DNA from: Reyranella sp.
GTDB lineage: Bacteria; Pseudomonadota; Alphaproteobacteria; Reyranellales; Reyranellaceae
DNA: 64,000 nt
Assembly: GCF_017305915.1 (NCBI RefSeq)
Contig: NZ_JAFKJN010000007.1
Coordinates: 186,001-250,000, forward strand
Direction of reading: 5' to 3'
Numbering within the stretch: the stretch's first letter is position 1; each line of letters starts with the position of its first letter. Positions 7,655 through 16,190 of this stretch are shown piece after piece. The translations under genes and the position numbers were made by a program. The notes below the pieces were generated by a model, which saw only the letters and a list, made by a program, of their open reading frames with translations, had not been told where the DNA came from and searched no databases.

Positions 7655-9739
7655 ATGACCCAAACTTTCAGGCCAAGTCTGCGGCTGAAGCCGAGCATCC
7701 TGACGCTGTTCGGCCTGCTGACCGTCCCGGTGCTCGCCGTCATCATCGTCGTCAATTACGTCGCCAGCGACCGCATCGCCCGGGTCAAGGGCCAGGAGCT
7801 GGTCGAGCGCTTCCGGCTGGAGGCGATCGACAGCGTCCGCGAGATCTTCGACCCGATCAAATCGATGGTCCGCGTCGCCGCGTCGCTCGGTGACCAGCAG
7901 AGCGAGTTCTACACCGACAACGGCTCGATGAAGTATTTCGAGACGATCCTGCAGCACAGCCCGAGGATCGTCTCCGCCTATGTCGGCCTGAATGACGGCC
8001 AGTTCCGCCAGGCCCGCCGCCTCTCGCCCGAGGCGGCGCTGTTCGGCAAGCAGGTGCCGGCCGGCACGCGGTTCTCCTACCATTGGCTGGAGTATCCCAG
8101 CGGCGGCAGCGCGGTCGACCACAACGTCTTCCTCGACGCCCAGGGCCGCGGCCTCGGCAAGCAGGAGGCGCCGACCTCCTACGATCCGCGCAACCGCATG
8201 TGGTACCGCGCGACGGTCGAGGCGAACGGGCTCTACATCACCGATCCCGACGTCTTCGCCACGCTCGGCCTGATCGGCTTCACCGTCGCCCAGCCGTTCA
8301 CCAAGGAGGGCGAGGTGAGGGGCGTGGTCGCCATCGACATCACGCTCGACGGCCTGTCGGAATACATCGCCGAGCACAAGGTCAGCCCCAACACGCTGAG
8401 CTACGTGCTCGACCAGGACGGCCGCGTGCTGGCTGCGTCCGATCTCTCCAAGACCTACACCGCCGACAAGGGCAAGGTCGACCTGCGCCACATCAGCGAT
8501 CTCCAGAACGAGCTGCCGGCGCTCGCCTACGGCGCTCATCCGCGCAACGGCGGCGGCAACCTCTACGGCTTCACCTATGGTGGGCGCGAGTATTTCGCGA
8601 GCCTCTCGACCCTGCCGCCCGATTTCGGCAAGCGCTGGCAGCTCTTCATCGTCACGCCGGTGTCCGACTTCACCGGCGCCTACGACAAGAACAACCGGCT
8701 GCTGCTCGCGGTCGGCATCGGCGCGACGGCGCTCGCGCTCACCGTCATCTACTTCCTGTCGGGCATGCTGTCGGCGCCGCTCGAGCGGCTGGCCGCCAAG
8801 GTCACGCAGATCCAGGAGCTGAACGGCGGCGAGCCCCTGCCGCTGGTGCGCTCCAAGGTGCGCGAGATCGACGTGCTGGCGCGCGCCATCGACACGCTCG
8901 ACTCGGCGGTGAAGTCGTTCGCCTCGTTCGTGCCGGTCGGCCTGGTCAAGGAGCTGCTGACGACCGACGCCAAGACCCAGCTCGGCGGCCACAGCCGCTT
9001 CCTCACCGTGCTGTTCTCCGACCTGCAGGATTTCTCCAGCCTGTCGGAGCGCATCCCGACCCAGCTGCTGCTGAAGCGCGTATCGCAGCACCTCGACCTG
9101 GTGATCCGCTCGATCAACCAGGAGCACGGCACGATCGACAAGTTCATGGGCGACGGCGTCATGGCGTTCTGGGGCGCGCCGGCGCTGCTCGAGGACCATG
9201 CCTTCCGCGCCTGCGTCGCGGCGCTGCGTGTCCAGCGCGGCATGGACGAGCTGAACGCGCAATGGGAGGCCGAGGGCGCCGAGCCGCTGCGCGTGCGCAT
9301 CGGCATCCATTGCGACGCCGTGCTGGTCGGCAACATCGGCTCGCGCGAGCGCATGAGCTACACCGTGCTGGGCGACGGCGTGAACGTCGCAGCGCGGCTG
9401 GAGGGTGTGAACAAGGAGTTCCGCACCACCATTTGCATCAGCCACGCCACCTTCCGCGAGGCCGGCGAGTTCCTCTGCGTGCGGCCGATCGCCGAAGTGA
9501 CGGTCAAGGGTCGCCGCGGTCTGGTGCCGATCTACGAGTTGCTGGGGGCGTACGGCGCCGGACCGGAGCTCGAGCCGAGCCCGCAGGCGCTGCGGCTGGC
9601 CGAGCTGACGCGGGTCGCGCACGCCGCCCTGTTGCAGCGCGACAATGCCTGCGCGATGGCGGGTTATCGCGCGGTGCTCTGCGAGTTTCCGGACGATCCG
9701 GTGGCGCAGGTCATGATAGAACGCCTGACGGCGGGATGA
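7655..9739 (+). CDS. Membrane adenylate cyclase with extracytoplasmic Cache sensor and HAMP
   Basis: This 694-residue class III cyclase makes a cyclic nucleotide, most likely cAMP. A first membrane helix (about residues 17-37) is followed by a periplasmic double-Cache-like sensor. The YDPRNRMWYRATVEANG motif near residues 180-195 and the VVAIDITLDGLSEYI strand are typical of it. A second helix lies near 348-370, then a HAMP-like linker (LSAPLERLAAKVTQI). The catalytic domain spans about 445-640 with metal aspartates in FSDLQDF and MGDGVMAFWG, the adenine-selecting lysine in IDKFMGDG, and the transition-state Asn/Arg in GDGVNVAARLEG. A short helical tail follows. The ligand sensed is unknown. 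Confidence 0.9.
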   Translation: MTQTFRPSLRLKPSILTLFGLLTVPVLAVIIVVNYVASDRIARVKGQELVERFRLEAIDSVREIFDPIKSMVRVAASLGDQQSEFYTDNGSMKYFETILQHSPRIVSAYVGLNDGQFRQARRLSPEAALFGKQVPAGTRFSYHWLEYPSGGSAVDHNVFLDAQGRGLGKQEAPTSYDPRNRMWYRATVEANGLYITDPDVFATLGLIGFTVAQPFTKEGEVRGVVAIDITLDGLSEYIAEHKVSPNTLSYVLDQDGRVLAASDLSKTYTADKGKVDLRHISDLQNELPALAYGAHPRNGGGNLYGFTYGGREYFASLSTLPPDFGKRWQLFIVTPVSDFTGAYDKNNRLLLAVGIGATALALTVIYFLSGMLSAPLERLAAKVTQIQELNGGEPLPLVRSKVREIDVLARAIDTLDSAVKSFASFVPVGLVKELLTTDAKTQLGGHSRFLTVLFSDLQDFSSLSERIPTQLLLKRVSQHLDLVIRSINQEHGTIDKFMGDGVMAFWGAPALLEDHAFRACVAALRVQRGMDELNAQWEAEGAEPLRVRIGIHCDAVLVGNIGSRERMSYTVLGDGVNVAARLEGVNKEFRTTICISHATFREAGEFLCVRPIAEVTVKGRRGLVPIYELLGAYGAGPELEPSPQALRLAELTRVAHAALLQRDNACAMAGYRAVLCEFPDDPVAQVMIERLTAG

Positions 9740-9764
9740 GCGGGGAGGGCCGACGGGGAGGGGG

Positions 9765-10460
9765 ATGAACGACGGATCTGAGATGGTGTTGCGTGGCCCC
9801 ATAAAGGCGCTGCGCCCCAGCGAATACACGTCGGCGCTGATCCAGGCGCTGCGGGACGAGCCGGACAGGGTCCGGGGCAGGAACGTGCTCGAGATCGGCT
9901 CGGGCAGCGGCGTGGTGCTCGCCGTTCTCGGCTCGCTCGGCGCCGCCTCGGTCTGCGGCATCGACATCGAGCAGGAGGCCATCGAGGCCGGCATCAATCT
10001 TCTCGCCGACCTCGGCCACGATAATGCGGAGTTCCATCTCGGCGACATGTGGCTGCCGGTGGCCGGGCGGCGCTTCGACCTGATCGTCGCCAACCTGCCG
10101 AACTCGCCCCATCCGCAGGTGCCGATCTCGGGCCGCCCGCCCAACTGGAGCGCCGGCGGTTACGACGGACGGCTGCTGGTCGACGCCTTCATCGCCGCCC
10201 TGCGGACGCACCTCGTGCCCGGCGGGCGGGCGCTGATGACCCACAACTCCTACATCGGTCTCGACCAGTCGCGCGAGGCGGCTCACGCGAACGGCCTGTC
10301 GTTCGATGTGCGCCTCTCGATCCTGGTCTACGTGCCGGAGGAGAAGCTCGCGCTGATGACGCCGAGCATCGTGCAGGCGGCGAAAGGGCAGTCGCTCCAC
10401 AGCTTCGGCCCGTACACCTTCGGCGAGATCCACATCGTCGAGCTCGGCGCGCCGGCATGA
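9765..10460 (+). CDS. Class I SAM-dependent methyltransferase (PrmA/PrmC-like fold)
   Basis: This 231-residue protein has the Rossmann methyltransferase motifs: VLEIGSGSGVVLAVLG (residues 40-55, motif I), CGIDIEQEAIEAG (acidic end of strand 2) and FDLIVANLPNSP (about 105-116). The last resembles the N-P-P-Y motif IV of HemK/PrmC-type N-methyltransferases, but with NLPN. A GGGGAGGGGG ribosome site lies right before the ATG. Its stop overlaps the start of the receptor-permease gene (ATGA), so it belongs to that operon. The substrate is not evident. The usual PrmC N-terminal helical domain is missing. Confidence 0.75.
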   Translation: MNDGSEMVLRGPIKALRPSEYTSALIQALRDEPDRVRGRNVLEIGSGSGVVLAVLGSLGAASVCGIDIEQEAIEAGINLLADLGHDNAEFHLGDMWLPVAGRRFDLIVANLPNSPHPQVPISGRPPNWSAGGYDGRLLVDAFIAALRTHLVPGGRALMTHNSYIGLDQSREAAHANGLSFDVRLSILVYVPEEKLALMTPSIVQAAKGQSLHSFGPYTFGEIHIVELGAPA

Positions 10461-12097
10461 GGCTGCGGGTCCTGGCGCGCCTGCTGCTGGCTGTTGCGGC
10501 GCTGCTGGCGCCGCTGGCTGCGGCGCGCGCCGAGACGCCGGACGAGGCGCTGGAGGCGCTGCTCACCGAAGCGCGGCAGCAATGCGCCCAGCCGTCCGAC
10601 CGGCTCGAGAAGATCCTGTGCGGCAAGCGCCTGCGGGTCGGCGTGCGCGATTACTATCCGCTGTTCGGCGTGCGCGAAGGCGGCATCCATGTCGGCTTCG
10701 AGCCCGACATCGCCCGCGCGCTCGCCGAGCGCTTCGGCGTCGAAACGGACTTCGTGCGCGTCAATGCCGCCACGCGCATCCCGCTGCTCGGCGAGGATCG
10801 CATCGACCTGATCCTCGCGACCATGGGACACACGACGCAGCGCGACGGCCAGCTCCGCTTCATCCGGCCGCACTACTACCAGTCGGAGACGGTAGTGGTC
10901 GGACCCAAGGCGCTCCGGATCGGCGACTGGAACGACCTCGCCACCCGCACGATCTGCGTCACCGTGGGCAACGTGTCGAACGCCCAGATGGTCTCGCACA
11001 ATACCCGCCTCATGCTGTTCGACGAGGCGGGCGTGCTGCCGGACCGGCTGAAGGACGAGACCTGCACGCTCGCCGCGCAGGACGACAGCTTCTTCGCCTT
11101 CTATTTCACCGATCGGGCCTTCGCCGAGCGCTTCGAGCCGAAGTTCGGCTTCGCCCAGGTGCCATGGGGCATGGGCGTGACGAAGACCGGCAGCGACAAG
11201 CTCGCCCGCGCGCTCGACCTGTTGAGCCAGATCTACCATCGCGACGGCACGTTCCTGCAGATCGCCCTCAAGCACCGCATCCGCACGGTCTTCCTCGAGG
11301 ACCAGCAGCGCATCTGGCAGCGGCCCGACTGCAACACCGCCGACGGCAGCGGCAACGACGCCTGCGTCCTGCCGGCGCTCAACCTCGAGCTCAAGCCGAC
11401 GCCGTTCGCCGCCTCGGTCACGGCGTTCGAGGACTGGGTCGAGAAGCGGCTGGGCATCGACATCACCCTGCCGATGCTCAAGACACAGTCGGCCTACTCG
11501 CTGTTCCTCAATGGCGTCGCCAACTCGCTGATCCTGATCGCGGGCGCGCTGGTCGCGACCTTCGCCTTCTCGATCCTCTTCGGCTTCTCGCTGGGCTCCG
11601 ACTTCAAACCGCTGCGCCGGCTCGCCTGGCTGGTCACCATGACGCTGCAGTCGTCGCCGATCGTGCTGACCCTGGTGATCGCCGCGGCCTTCGCCCATGC
11701 GCTGCTGCCCTATTCGGCAGCCGTGGCGCTCGGCGCGTCGATCCTGGCGCTCGGCCTGACCAACGGCAGCAATGCCGGCCAGGCCGTGTCGGAGGCGGTG
11801 ATCAGCCTGCACCACGAGGGCGGCGAGAAGGGCATGACCCTGTTCGTGCACGCGCTCCGCCGGTCGGCGACCTCGATCGTGGCCTTCCTGATCAACGCCG
11901 CCAAGGGCACGCCGGCCGCGAGCTTCATCGGCGCGCCGGAACTCCTGGGCGCGCTGACCGACGTCAGCTCGTTCTCGAGCGGCCGCGCGACGATCTACTG
12001 CATCGTCCTGATTTTCTACACCGTCGTGGTCATGATCGTCGTCTGGGCCTGCGGCTGGCTGCGCGCCTGGCTCGAAGGCCGGCAGGTGCCGGCATGA
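10457..12097 (+). CDS. Fused periplasmic amino-acid receptor and ABC permease
   Basis: This 546-residue protein joins two transporter parts. Residues 1-25 are a signal sequence or anchor (LARLLLAVAALLAPLAAARA). Residues about 55-290 form a type 3 solute-binding domain (GKRLRVGVRDYYPLFGVREG, GFEPDIARALAERFGVE, LILATMGHTTQRDG). Residues about 350-546 form a HisM/GlnP-type permease with five or so helices (YSLFLNGVANSLILIAGALV ... LVTMTLQSSPIVLTLVIAAA). The EAA-like loop reads AGQAVSEAVISLHHEGGEKG. The fusion delivers substrate straight to the channel, as in GlnPQ-like systems. It overlaps the genes on both sides by 4 nt. No ATPase gene lies nearby. Confidence 0.8.
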   Translation: MRLRVLARLLLAVAALLAPLAAARAETPDEALEALLTEARQQCAQPSDRLEKILCGKRLRVGVRDYYPLFGVREGGIHVGFEPDIARALAERFGVETDFVRVNAATRIPLLGEDRIDLILATMGHTTQRDGQLRFIRPHYYQSETVVVGPKALRIGDWNDLATRTICVTVGNVSNAQMVSHNTRLMLFDEAGVLPDRLKDETCTLAAQDDSFFAFYFTDRAFAERFEPKFGFAQVPWGMGVTKTGSDKLARALDLLSQIYHRDGTFLQIALKHRIRTVFLEDQQRIWQRPDCNTADGSGNDACVLPALNLELKPTPFAASVTAFEDWVEKRLGIDITLPMLKTQSAYSLFLNGVANSLILIAGALVATFAFSILFGFSLGSDFKPLRRLAWLVTMTLQSSPIVLTLVIAAAFAHALLPYSAAVALGASILALGLTNGSNAGQAVSEAVISLHHEGGEKGMTLFVHALRRSATSIVAFLINAAKGTPAASFIGAPELLGALTDVSSFSSGRATIYCIVLIFYTVVVMIVVWACGWLRAWLEGRQVPA

Positions 12098-12723
12098 AGC
12101 TCTCCGACATCTGGGCCGAGTACGTGCCGGCGCTGCTCACCGGCATGGTGACCAACTTCGAGATCTCGATCATCGCGCTGCTGCTCGGGCTGGTGGTCGG
12201 CGCGCCGTTCGCGGCGATGCGCTTCTACGGCGGGCGGCTCGCCATCGCCGTCTCCGCCGTCGTGATCTCGCTGATGCGCGCGGCGCCGACCTTCGTGGTG
12301 ATGTTCTTCCTGTTCAACGTGCTGCGCGACGTCACCGTGTTCGGCGTCAAGCTCCAGATGTCCGGCATGATGACCGTGGCGGTGTCGCTGGTGCCGTACG
12401 CCGCCGCCTACACCGCCGACGCCGGCGTCGAGGCGCTGCGCCAGTGGGATCGCGGCTCCCATCTCGGGGCGCTGCTCTTCCTGCCCAACATCACCCGCGC
12501 CTTCTTCGTGATCGTGATGGCGTCGGGCGCCGCCGCCGCGATCGGCGTGCCCGAGGGCATCTCGGTGATGGTGCGAGAGGCCGCCCTGTTGCCGACCCTG
12601 GGCGACCGGCTGATGGTGTTCGCCGTCGGCATCGTGCTGTTCGGCGTGCCCCTGCAGCTCGGGCTCGCCCTGATGCGCTGGCTGCAGCGCGAGCTCGGCA
12701 GGCGTATCGTTCGACTTGCGTGA
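12094..12723 (+). CDS. Amino-acid ABC transporter permease (second subunit)
   Basis: This 209-residue membrane protein is the partner permease of the upstream fusion. It begins MKLSDIWAEYVPALLTGMVT and has the HisQ/GlnP features ISIIALLLGLVVGAPFAAMR, SLMRAAPTFVVMFFLFNVL and SLVPYAAAYTADAGVEALRQ, the last covering the EAA-type coupling region. About five membrane helices are visible. ATG overlaps the previous stop (ATGA). With the fused receptor it would make a heterodimeric importer, but the energising ATPase must be encoded elsewhere. Confidence 0.8.
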   Translation: MKLSDIWAEYVPALLTGMVTNFEISIIALLLGLVVGAPFAAMRFYGGRLAIAVSAVVISLMRAAPTFVVMFFLFNVLRDVTVFGVKLQMSGMMTVAVSLVPYAAAYTADAGVEALRQWDRGSHLGALLFLPNITRAFFVIVMASGAAAAIGVPEGISVMVREAALLPTLGDRLMVFAVGIVLFGVPLQLGLALMRWLQRELGRRIVRLA

Positions 12724-12731
12724 GGCGTTCC

Positions 12732-13721
12732 ATGGAGACCCTGCCGTCCCGTCGCGGCCTTTTGCTGGGCGCGACGCTGTCGCTCGCCGCGCCGCACATC
12801 GCTTCGCAATACGTCCGGGCCCAGAGCTTCCCGAGCAGGCCGATCAAGCTGGTCGTGCCCTATTCGCCGATCACGCCGCCGACACCACGGCGCGCCTGAT
12901 CGCGCCCAAGCTGCAGGACGCCTTCGGCGAGACCGTCGTGATCGACAACCGGCCCGGCGCCGGCGGCGTGATCGGCGACGACGCGGTGGCGAAGGCAGCC
13001 CCCCGACGGCCACACCTTGCTGATCGGCGCCTTCGCCCACGCGGTGAACCCGTCGCTGCTGCCCAAGATGCCGTTCCGGACGCCGGACGACTTCGCGCCG
13101 ATCTCGCTGCTGGTGACGGTGCCCGAGCTGATGGTGATCACGCCGTCGCATCCGGCCAAGACCGTCGCCGAGCTGGTGGCGATGGCCAAGGCGCAGCCGG
13201 GCAAGCTGTTCTACGCCTCGTCGGGCAACGGCAGCGCCCAGCACCTCGCCGCCGAGCTGTTCAAGCTGCGCACCGGCACCGATATCGGCCACGTGCCCTA
13301 CAAGGGCGGCGGCCCGGCTGTGGCCGACGTCGCCGCGGGCCACGTGCCGTTCTACTTCGGCAACATGTCGGCGGCGCTGCCGCAGGCCCGCGCCGGCCGC
13401 GTGCGGTCGCTCGCCGTCACCAGCCCGCAGCGCTCGCCCGCCGCGCCCGACGTGCCGACCCTGGCCGAAGCCGGCGTCGAGGATTGCGAGATCTCCGAAT
13501 GGAACGCGCTGCTCGCGCTCACCGGCACGCCGCCTGCGGTGCTCGAACGCCTGCATGCCGAGGTCGCCAGGGTCATGCGCATGGACGACATCAGGGCGAA
13601 GTTCGCCGATCTCGGCGCCGAGGCGATCGGCTCGACGCCGGCCGAGCTCGCGACCTTCCTGCGCGCCGAGATGGCCGAGTGGGCCGAGGTCGTGAAGGCC
13701 GCCAACATCAAGGTCGAGTAG
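12732..13721 (+). pseudogene. Bug/TctC-type solute receptor with two compensating frameshifts
   Basis: The parts spell a full tripartite-tricarboxylate (Bug family) receptor of about 330 residues, but in two frames. The ATG at 12732 gives METLPSRRGLLLGATLSLAA (a Tat-like leader) and SFPSRPIKLVVPYSP, then hits a stop at 12897-12899. The middle (ADTTARLIAPKLQDAFGETV, then VVIDNRPGAGGVIGDDA) is in another frame. From about 13005 the original frame resumes (LLIGAFAHAVNPSLLPKMPF ... HVPYKGGGPAVADVAAGHV) to the stop. The first shift, near 12866-12876, equals a one-base loss. The second equals one extra C in the run at 12999-13004. The gene cannot make the full receptor unless these are sequencing errors. 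Confidence 0.8.
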
Positions 13722-13723
13722 CG

Positions 13724-14110
13724 ATGCTGGCGCGCGTCCGGCAGTGGGCGCGCGCAGTCAAGCGCGACGTCGTGGCGATCTGGATCGCCGCCCACGACCC
13801 GCGCGTCCCCTGGCTCGCCAAGCTGATCGCCGCCGCTGCCGCCGCCTATGCGCTGAGCCCCATCGATCTCATTCCCGACGTCATCCCGGTCCTGGGCTAT
13901 CTCGACGACCTGATCATCGTGCCGCTCGGCATCCTGCTGGTGGTCCGGCTGATCCCGCCCGGCCTGATGGCCGAGTTCCGTGCCGAAGCGGAGCGCCGGG
14001 CCCTGTCGCCGAGCTACGCCGGCGCGGCGGCGATCCTGCTCGTCTGGGCGATCGTGCTCGCCCTGGCCGTTCGATGGCTGTGGCCTGACCTGATATCCTT
14101 CCTCCGATGA
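13724..14110 (+). CDS. YkvA-family (DUF1232) small membrane protein
   Basis: This 128-residue protein carries the DUF1232 signature YALSPIDLIPDVIPVLGYLD near residues 45-65, followed by DLIIVPLGILLVVRLIPPGL. Two or three hydrophobic segments suggest an inner-membrane protein. The C-terminal helix (AAILLVWAIVLALAVRWLWP) is clearly transmembrane. The family's function is unknown. It starts 3 nt after the Bug pseudogene, and its stop overlaps the SDR start (ATGA), so it sits in a tightly packed operon. Confidence 0.85.
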   Translation: MLARVRQWARAVKRDVVAIWIAAHDPRVPWLAKLIAAAAAAYALSPIDLIPDVIPVLGYLDDLIIVPLGILLVVRLIPPGLMAEFRAEAERRALSPSYAGAAAILLVWAIVLALAVRWLWPDLISFLR

Positions 14111-14967
14111 CCTACAACTCCATCTTCAAGCCCGGCCTGTTCGCTAGGCAGACCATCGTCGTCACCGGCGGCGGATCCGGCATTGGCCGCTGCACCGCGC
14201 ACGAGCTCAAGGCACTGGGCGCGCGTCTCGCCCTGGTCGGGCGCACGCCCGAGAAGCTCGCGCAGGTGAAGGAGGAGCTGGGCGACCCCGACACCTTCAC
14301 CTTCGCCGCCGACCTGCGCGAGGAAGCCGAGGTGAAGGCGGCGGTCGACGGCGTGCTGGAGTGGGGCGGCCGGATCGACGGGCTGGTCAACAATGCCGGC
14401 GGCCAGTTCCCAGCGCCGCTCAAGGACATCTCGCTCAACGGCTGGAACGCGGTGATCCGCAACAACATGACCGCGACCTTCCTGATGTCCAAGGAAGTCT
14501 ACCTGCGCTGGATGGAGGCCAACGGCGGCGCGATCGTCAATGTCGGCGCCGATTTCGAGCTCGGCATGCCCGGCATGGGCCACAACGGCGCGGCGCGTGC
14601 GGGCCAGGCCAACATCACCCTGACCGCTTCAGTCGAATGGGCCCATTCGGGCGTGCGGGTGAACTCGGTGATCCCGGGCTTCATCGCCTCGTCCGGCCTC
14701 GACCGCTATCCCGAGCGCGCGCACGACGTGCTGCGCAACGTGAAAGGCAAGGTGCCGCTGAAGCGCCACGGCACCGAATCGGAGATCGCCGGCGCCATCG
14801 TCTATCTGCTGAGCCCGGCGGCGGCCTACGTCACCGGCATCTCGCTGCGCGTCGACGGCGGTCTGCACAACAACGCCAAGTCCAACTTCTACGAAGTGCC
14901 CGACCACGACCGTTCGACGCCGTTCAACGGCTTTCCGCTCTATCGCACGCCCAAGGTCCTGGAATGA
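14107..14967 (+). CDS. PECR-like short-chain dehydrogenase/reductase, atypical active site
   Basis: This 286-residue SDR has the cofactor motif TGGGSGIG (residues 20-27), the NNAGG structural motif (about 95-99) and a C-terminus YEVPDHD that closely recalls mammalian peroxisomal trans-2-enoyl-CoA reductase (PECR). It most likely acts on an acyl-CoA or similar substrate with NADPH. In PECR the segment AARAGVYNLTK carries the tyrosine and lysine. Here residues 162-172 read AARAGQANITL, so Ala168 and Leu172 stand in their places, and no canonical YxxxK is present. It is coupled by 4-nt overlaps to the YkvA gene and to the next cyclase. Confidence 0.8.
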   Translation: MTYNSIFKPGLFARQTIVVTGGGSGIGRCTAHELKALGARLALVGRTPEKLAQVKEELGDPDTFTFAADLREEAEVKAAVDGVLEWGGRIDGLVNNAGGQFPAPLKDISLNGWNAVIRNNMTATFLMSKEVYLRWMEANGGAIVNVGADFELGMPGMGHNGAARAGQANITLTASVEWAHSGVRVNSVIPGFIASSGLDRYPERAHDVLRNVKGKVPLKRHGTESEIAGAIVYLLSPAAAYVTGISLRVDGGLHNNAKSNFYEVPDHDRSTPFNGFPLYRTPKVLE

Positions 14968-16190
14968 AACAAGCCGGCCTGTCGCGCGCCGCCGGCACCC
15001 TGCTCGACTGGGCGGGGCAGGTCGGGGCCGATCCGCGCGACAGTCCGGAGACGGCGCTGCAGAAGCAGGTGGCGGTCGCCCTGTGCGTCGGCACGCTGCC
15101 GCTCACCGCGCTGTGGAGCGCCATCTACTTCGTCGCCGGCGTGCCGCTGGCGGCCGCCATCCCGGCCTTCTACACGCTGTTCACGCCGCTCAACACCGCG
15201 CTGTTCGCCTGGACGCGCAACATCGGTCTCTACCGCTTCAGCCAGCTCCTGATCATCCTGCTGCTGCCCTGGCTGGTGATGCTGGCGCTGGGCGGCTTCG
15301 GCCCGTCGAGCATGGTGATCATCTGGGCCACGCTCTGTCCGCTCTGCTCGCTGCTGCTCGAGGAGCTGCGGCAGACCATGCTGTGGATCGTCGGCTTCCT
15401 CGTCCTGCTGGTCGCCGGCGCGCTGCTGCAGCCCTGGCTCGCGCCGCCGGGCCTGCCCGAAGCGTTCGTCACCTGGTTCTTCGTGCTCAACATCGGGGCG
15501 GTGACCAGCATCATCTTCGGCCTGCTCTACTACTTCGTCCGCCAGCGCAATTTCTTCCAGGAGCGGTCGGAGAGCCTGCTGCTCAACATCCTGCCCAGGG
15601 ACGTCTCGGAGACGCTGAAGCGCGAGCAGCGCACCATCGCCACGCATCATCCGGCGGCCAGCATCCTGTTCGCCGACGTTGTGAACTTCACGCCGATGGC
15701 GGCGGCGATGACGCCGCTCCGCCTGGTCGAGCTGCTGAACGAGGTCTTCCACTGCTTCGACGGCCTGGTCGACCGCTACGGCGTCGAGAAGATCAAGACC
15801 ATCGGCGACTGCTACATGGTTGCCGCGGGCGTGCCGGTGGAGCGGCCTGACCATGCCAGCGCGCTCGCCAGCCTCGCCCTCGACATGCAGGCGGCGATCG
15901 ACTCGCGGACCTTCGGCGGCCGGCGGCTCGCCTTCCGTATCGGCATCAACTCGGGGCCGGTGGTGGCCGGCGTGATCGGCCGCAAGAAGTTCATCTACGA
16001 CCTGTGGGGCGAGGCGGTGAACCTCGCCAGCCGCATGGAATCGCACGGCCAGAGCGGTACCATCCAGATCACCCGCGGCACCTTCGAGCTGATCAAGGAC
16101 GAGTTCGATTGCCGGCCGCAGCTCCCGATCATGGTCAAGGGCGCGGGCTACACCGAGGTCTGGCACATCGCCGGCCGTCGCTCAGCGTAG
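14964..16190 (+). CDS. Multi-pass membrane class III adenylate cyclase
   Basis: This 408-residue protein has about six membrane helices in residues 35-205 (from VAVALCVGTLPLTALWSAIY to AVTSIIFGLLYYFV), then a short signalling linker (SLLLNILPRDVSETLK) and a class III catalytic domain (about 225-400). Metal aspartates are in FADVVNF and TIGDCYMV. The adenine-recognition residues are the lysine of EKIKTIGD and the aspartate of YDLWGEAVNLASR, whose Asn and Arg bind the transition state. These assignments support an active adenylate cyclase. The gene overlaps the SDR upstream by 4 nt and converges on the glucan phosphorylase with a 9-nt overlap. Confidence 0.9.
   Translation: MKQAGLSRAAGTLLDWAGQVGADPRDSPETALQKQVAVALCVGTLPLTALWSAIYFVAGVPLAAAIPAFYTLFTPLNTALFAWTRNIGLYRFSQLLIILLLPWLVMLALGGFGPSSMVIIWATLCPLCSLLLEELRQTMLWIVGFLVLLVAGALLQPWLAPPGLPEAFVTWFFVLNIGAVTSIIFGLLYYFVRQRNFFQERSESLLLNILPRDVSETLKREQRTIATHHPAASILFADVVNFTPMAAAMTPLRLVELLNEVFHCFDGLVDRYGVEKIKTIGDCYMVAAGVPVERPDHASALASLALDMQAAIDSRTFGGRRLAFRIGINSGPVVAGVIGRKKFIYDLWGEAVNLASRMESHGQSGTIQITRGTFELIKDEFDCRPQLPIMVKGAGYTEVWHIAGRRSA

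Noticed and set aside
7514..10144. Very long open frame on the minus strand opposite the first cyclase and methyltransferase.
   Set aside because: Its product is Arg/His/Gln/Asp-rich low-complexity sequence typical of antisense frames in GC-rich genes; the plus-strand genes have clear domains.
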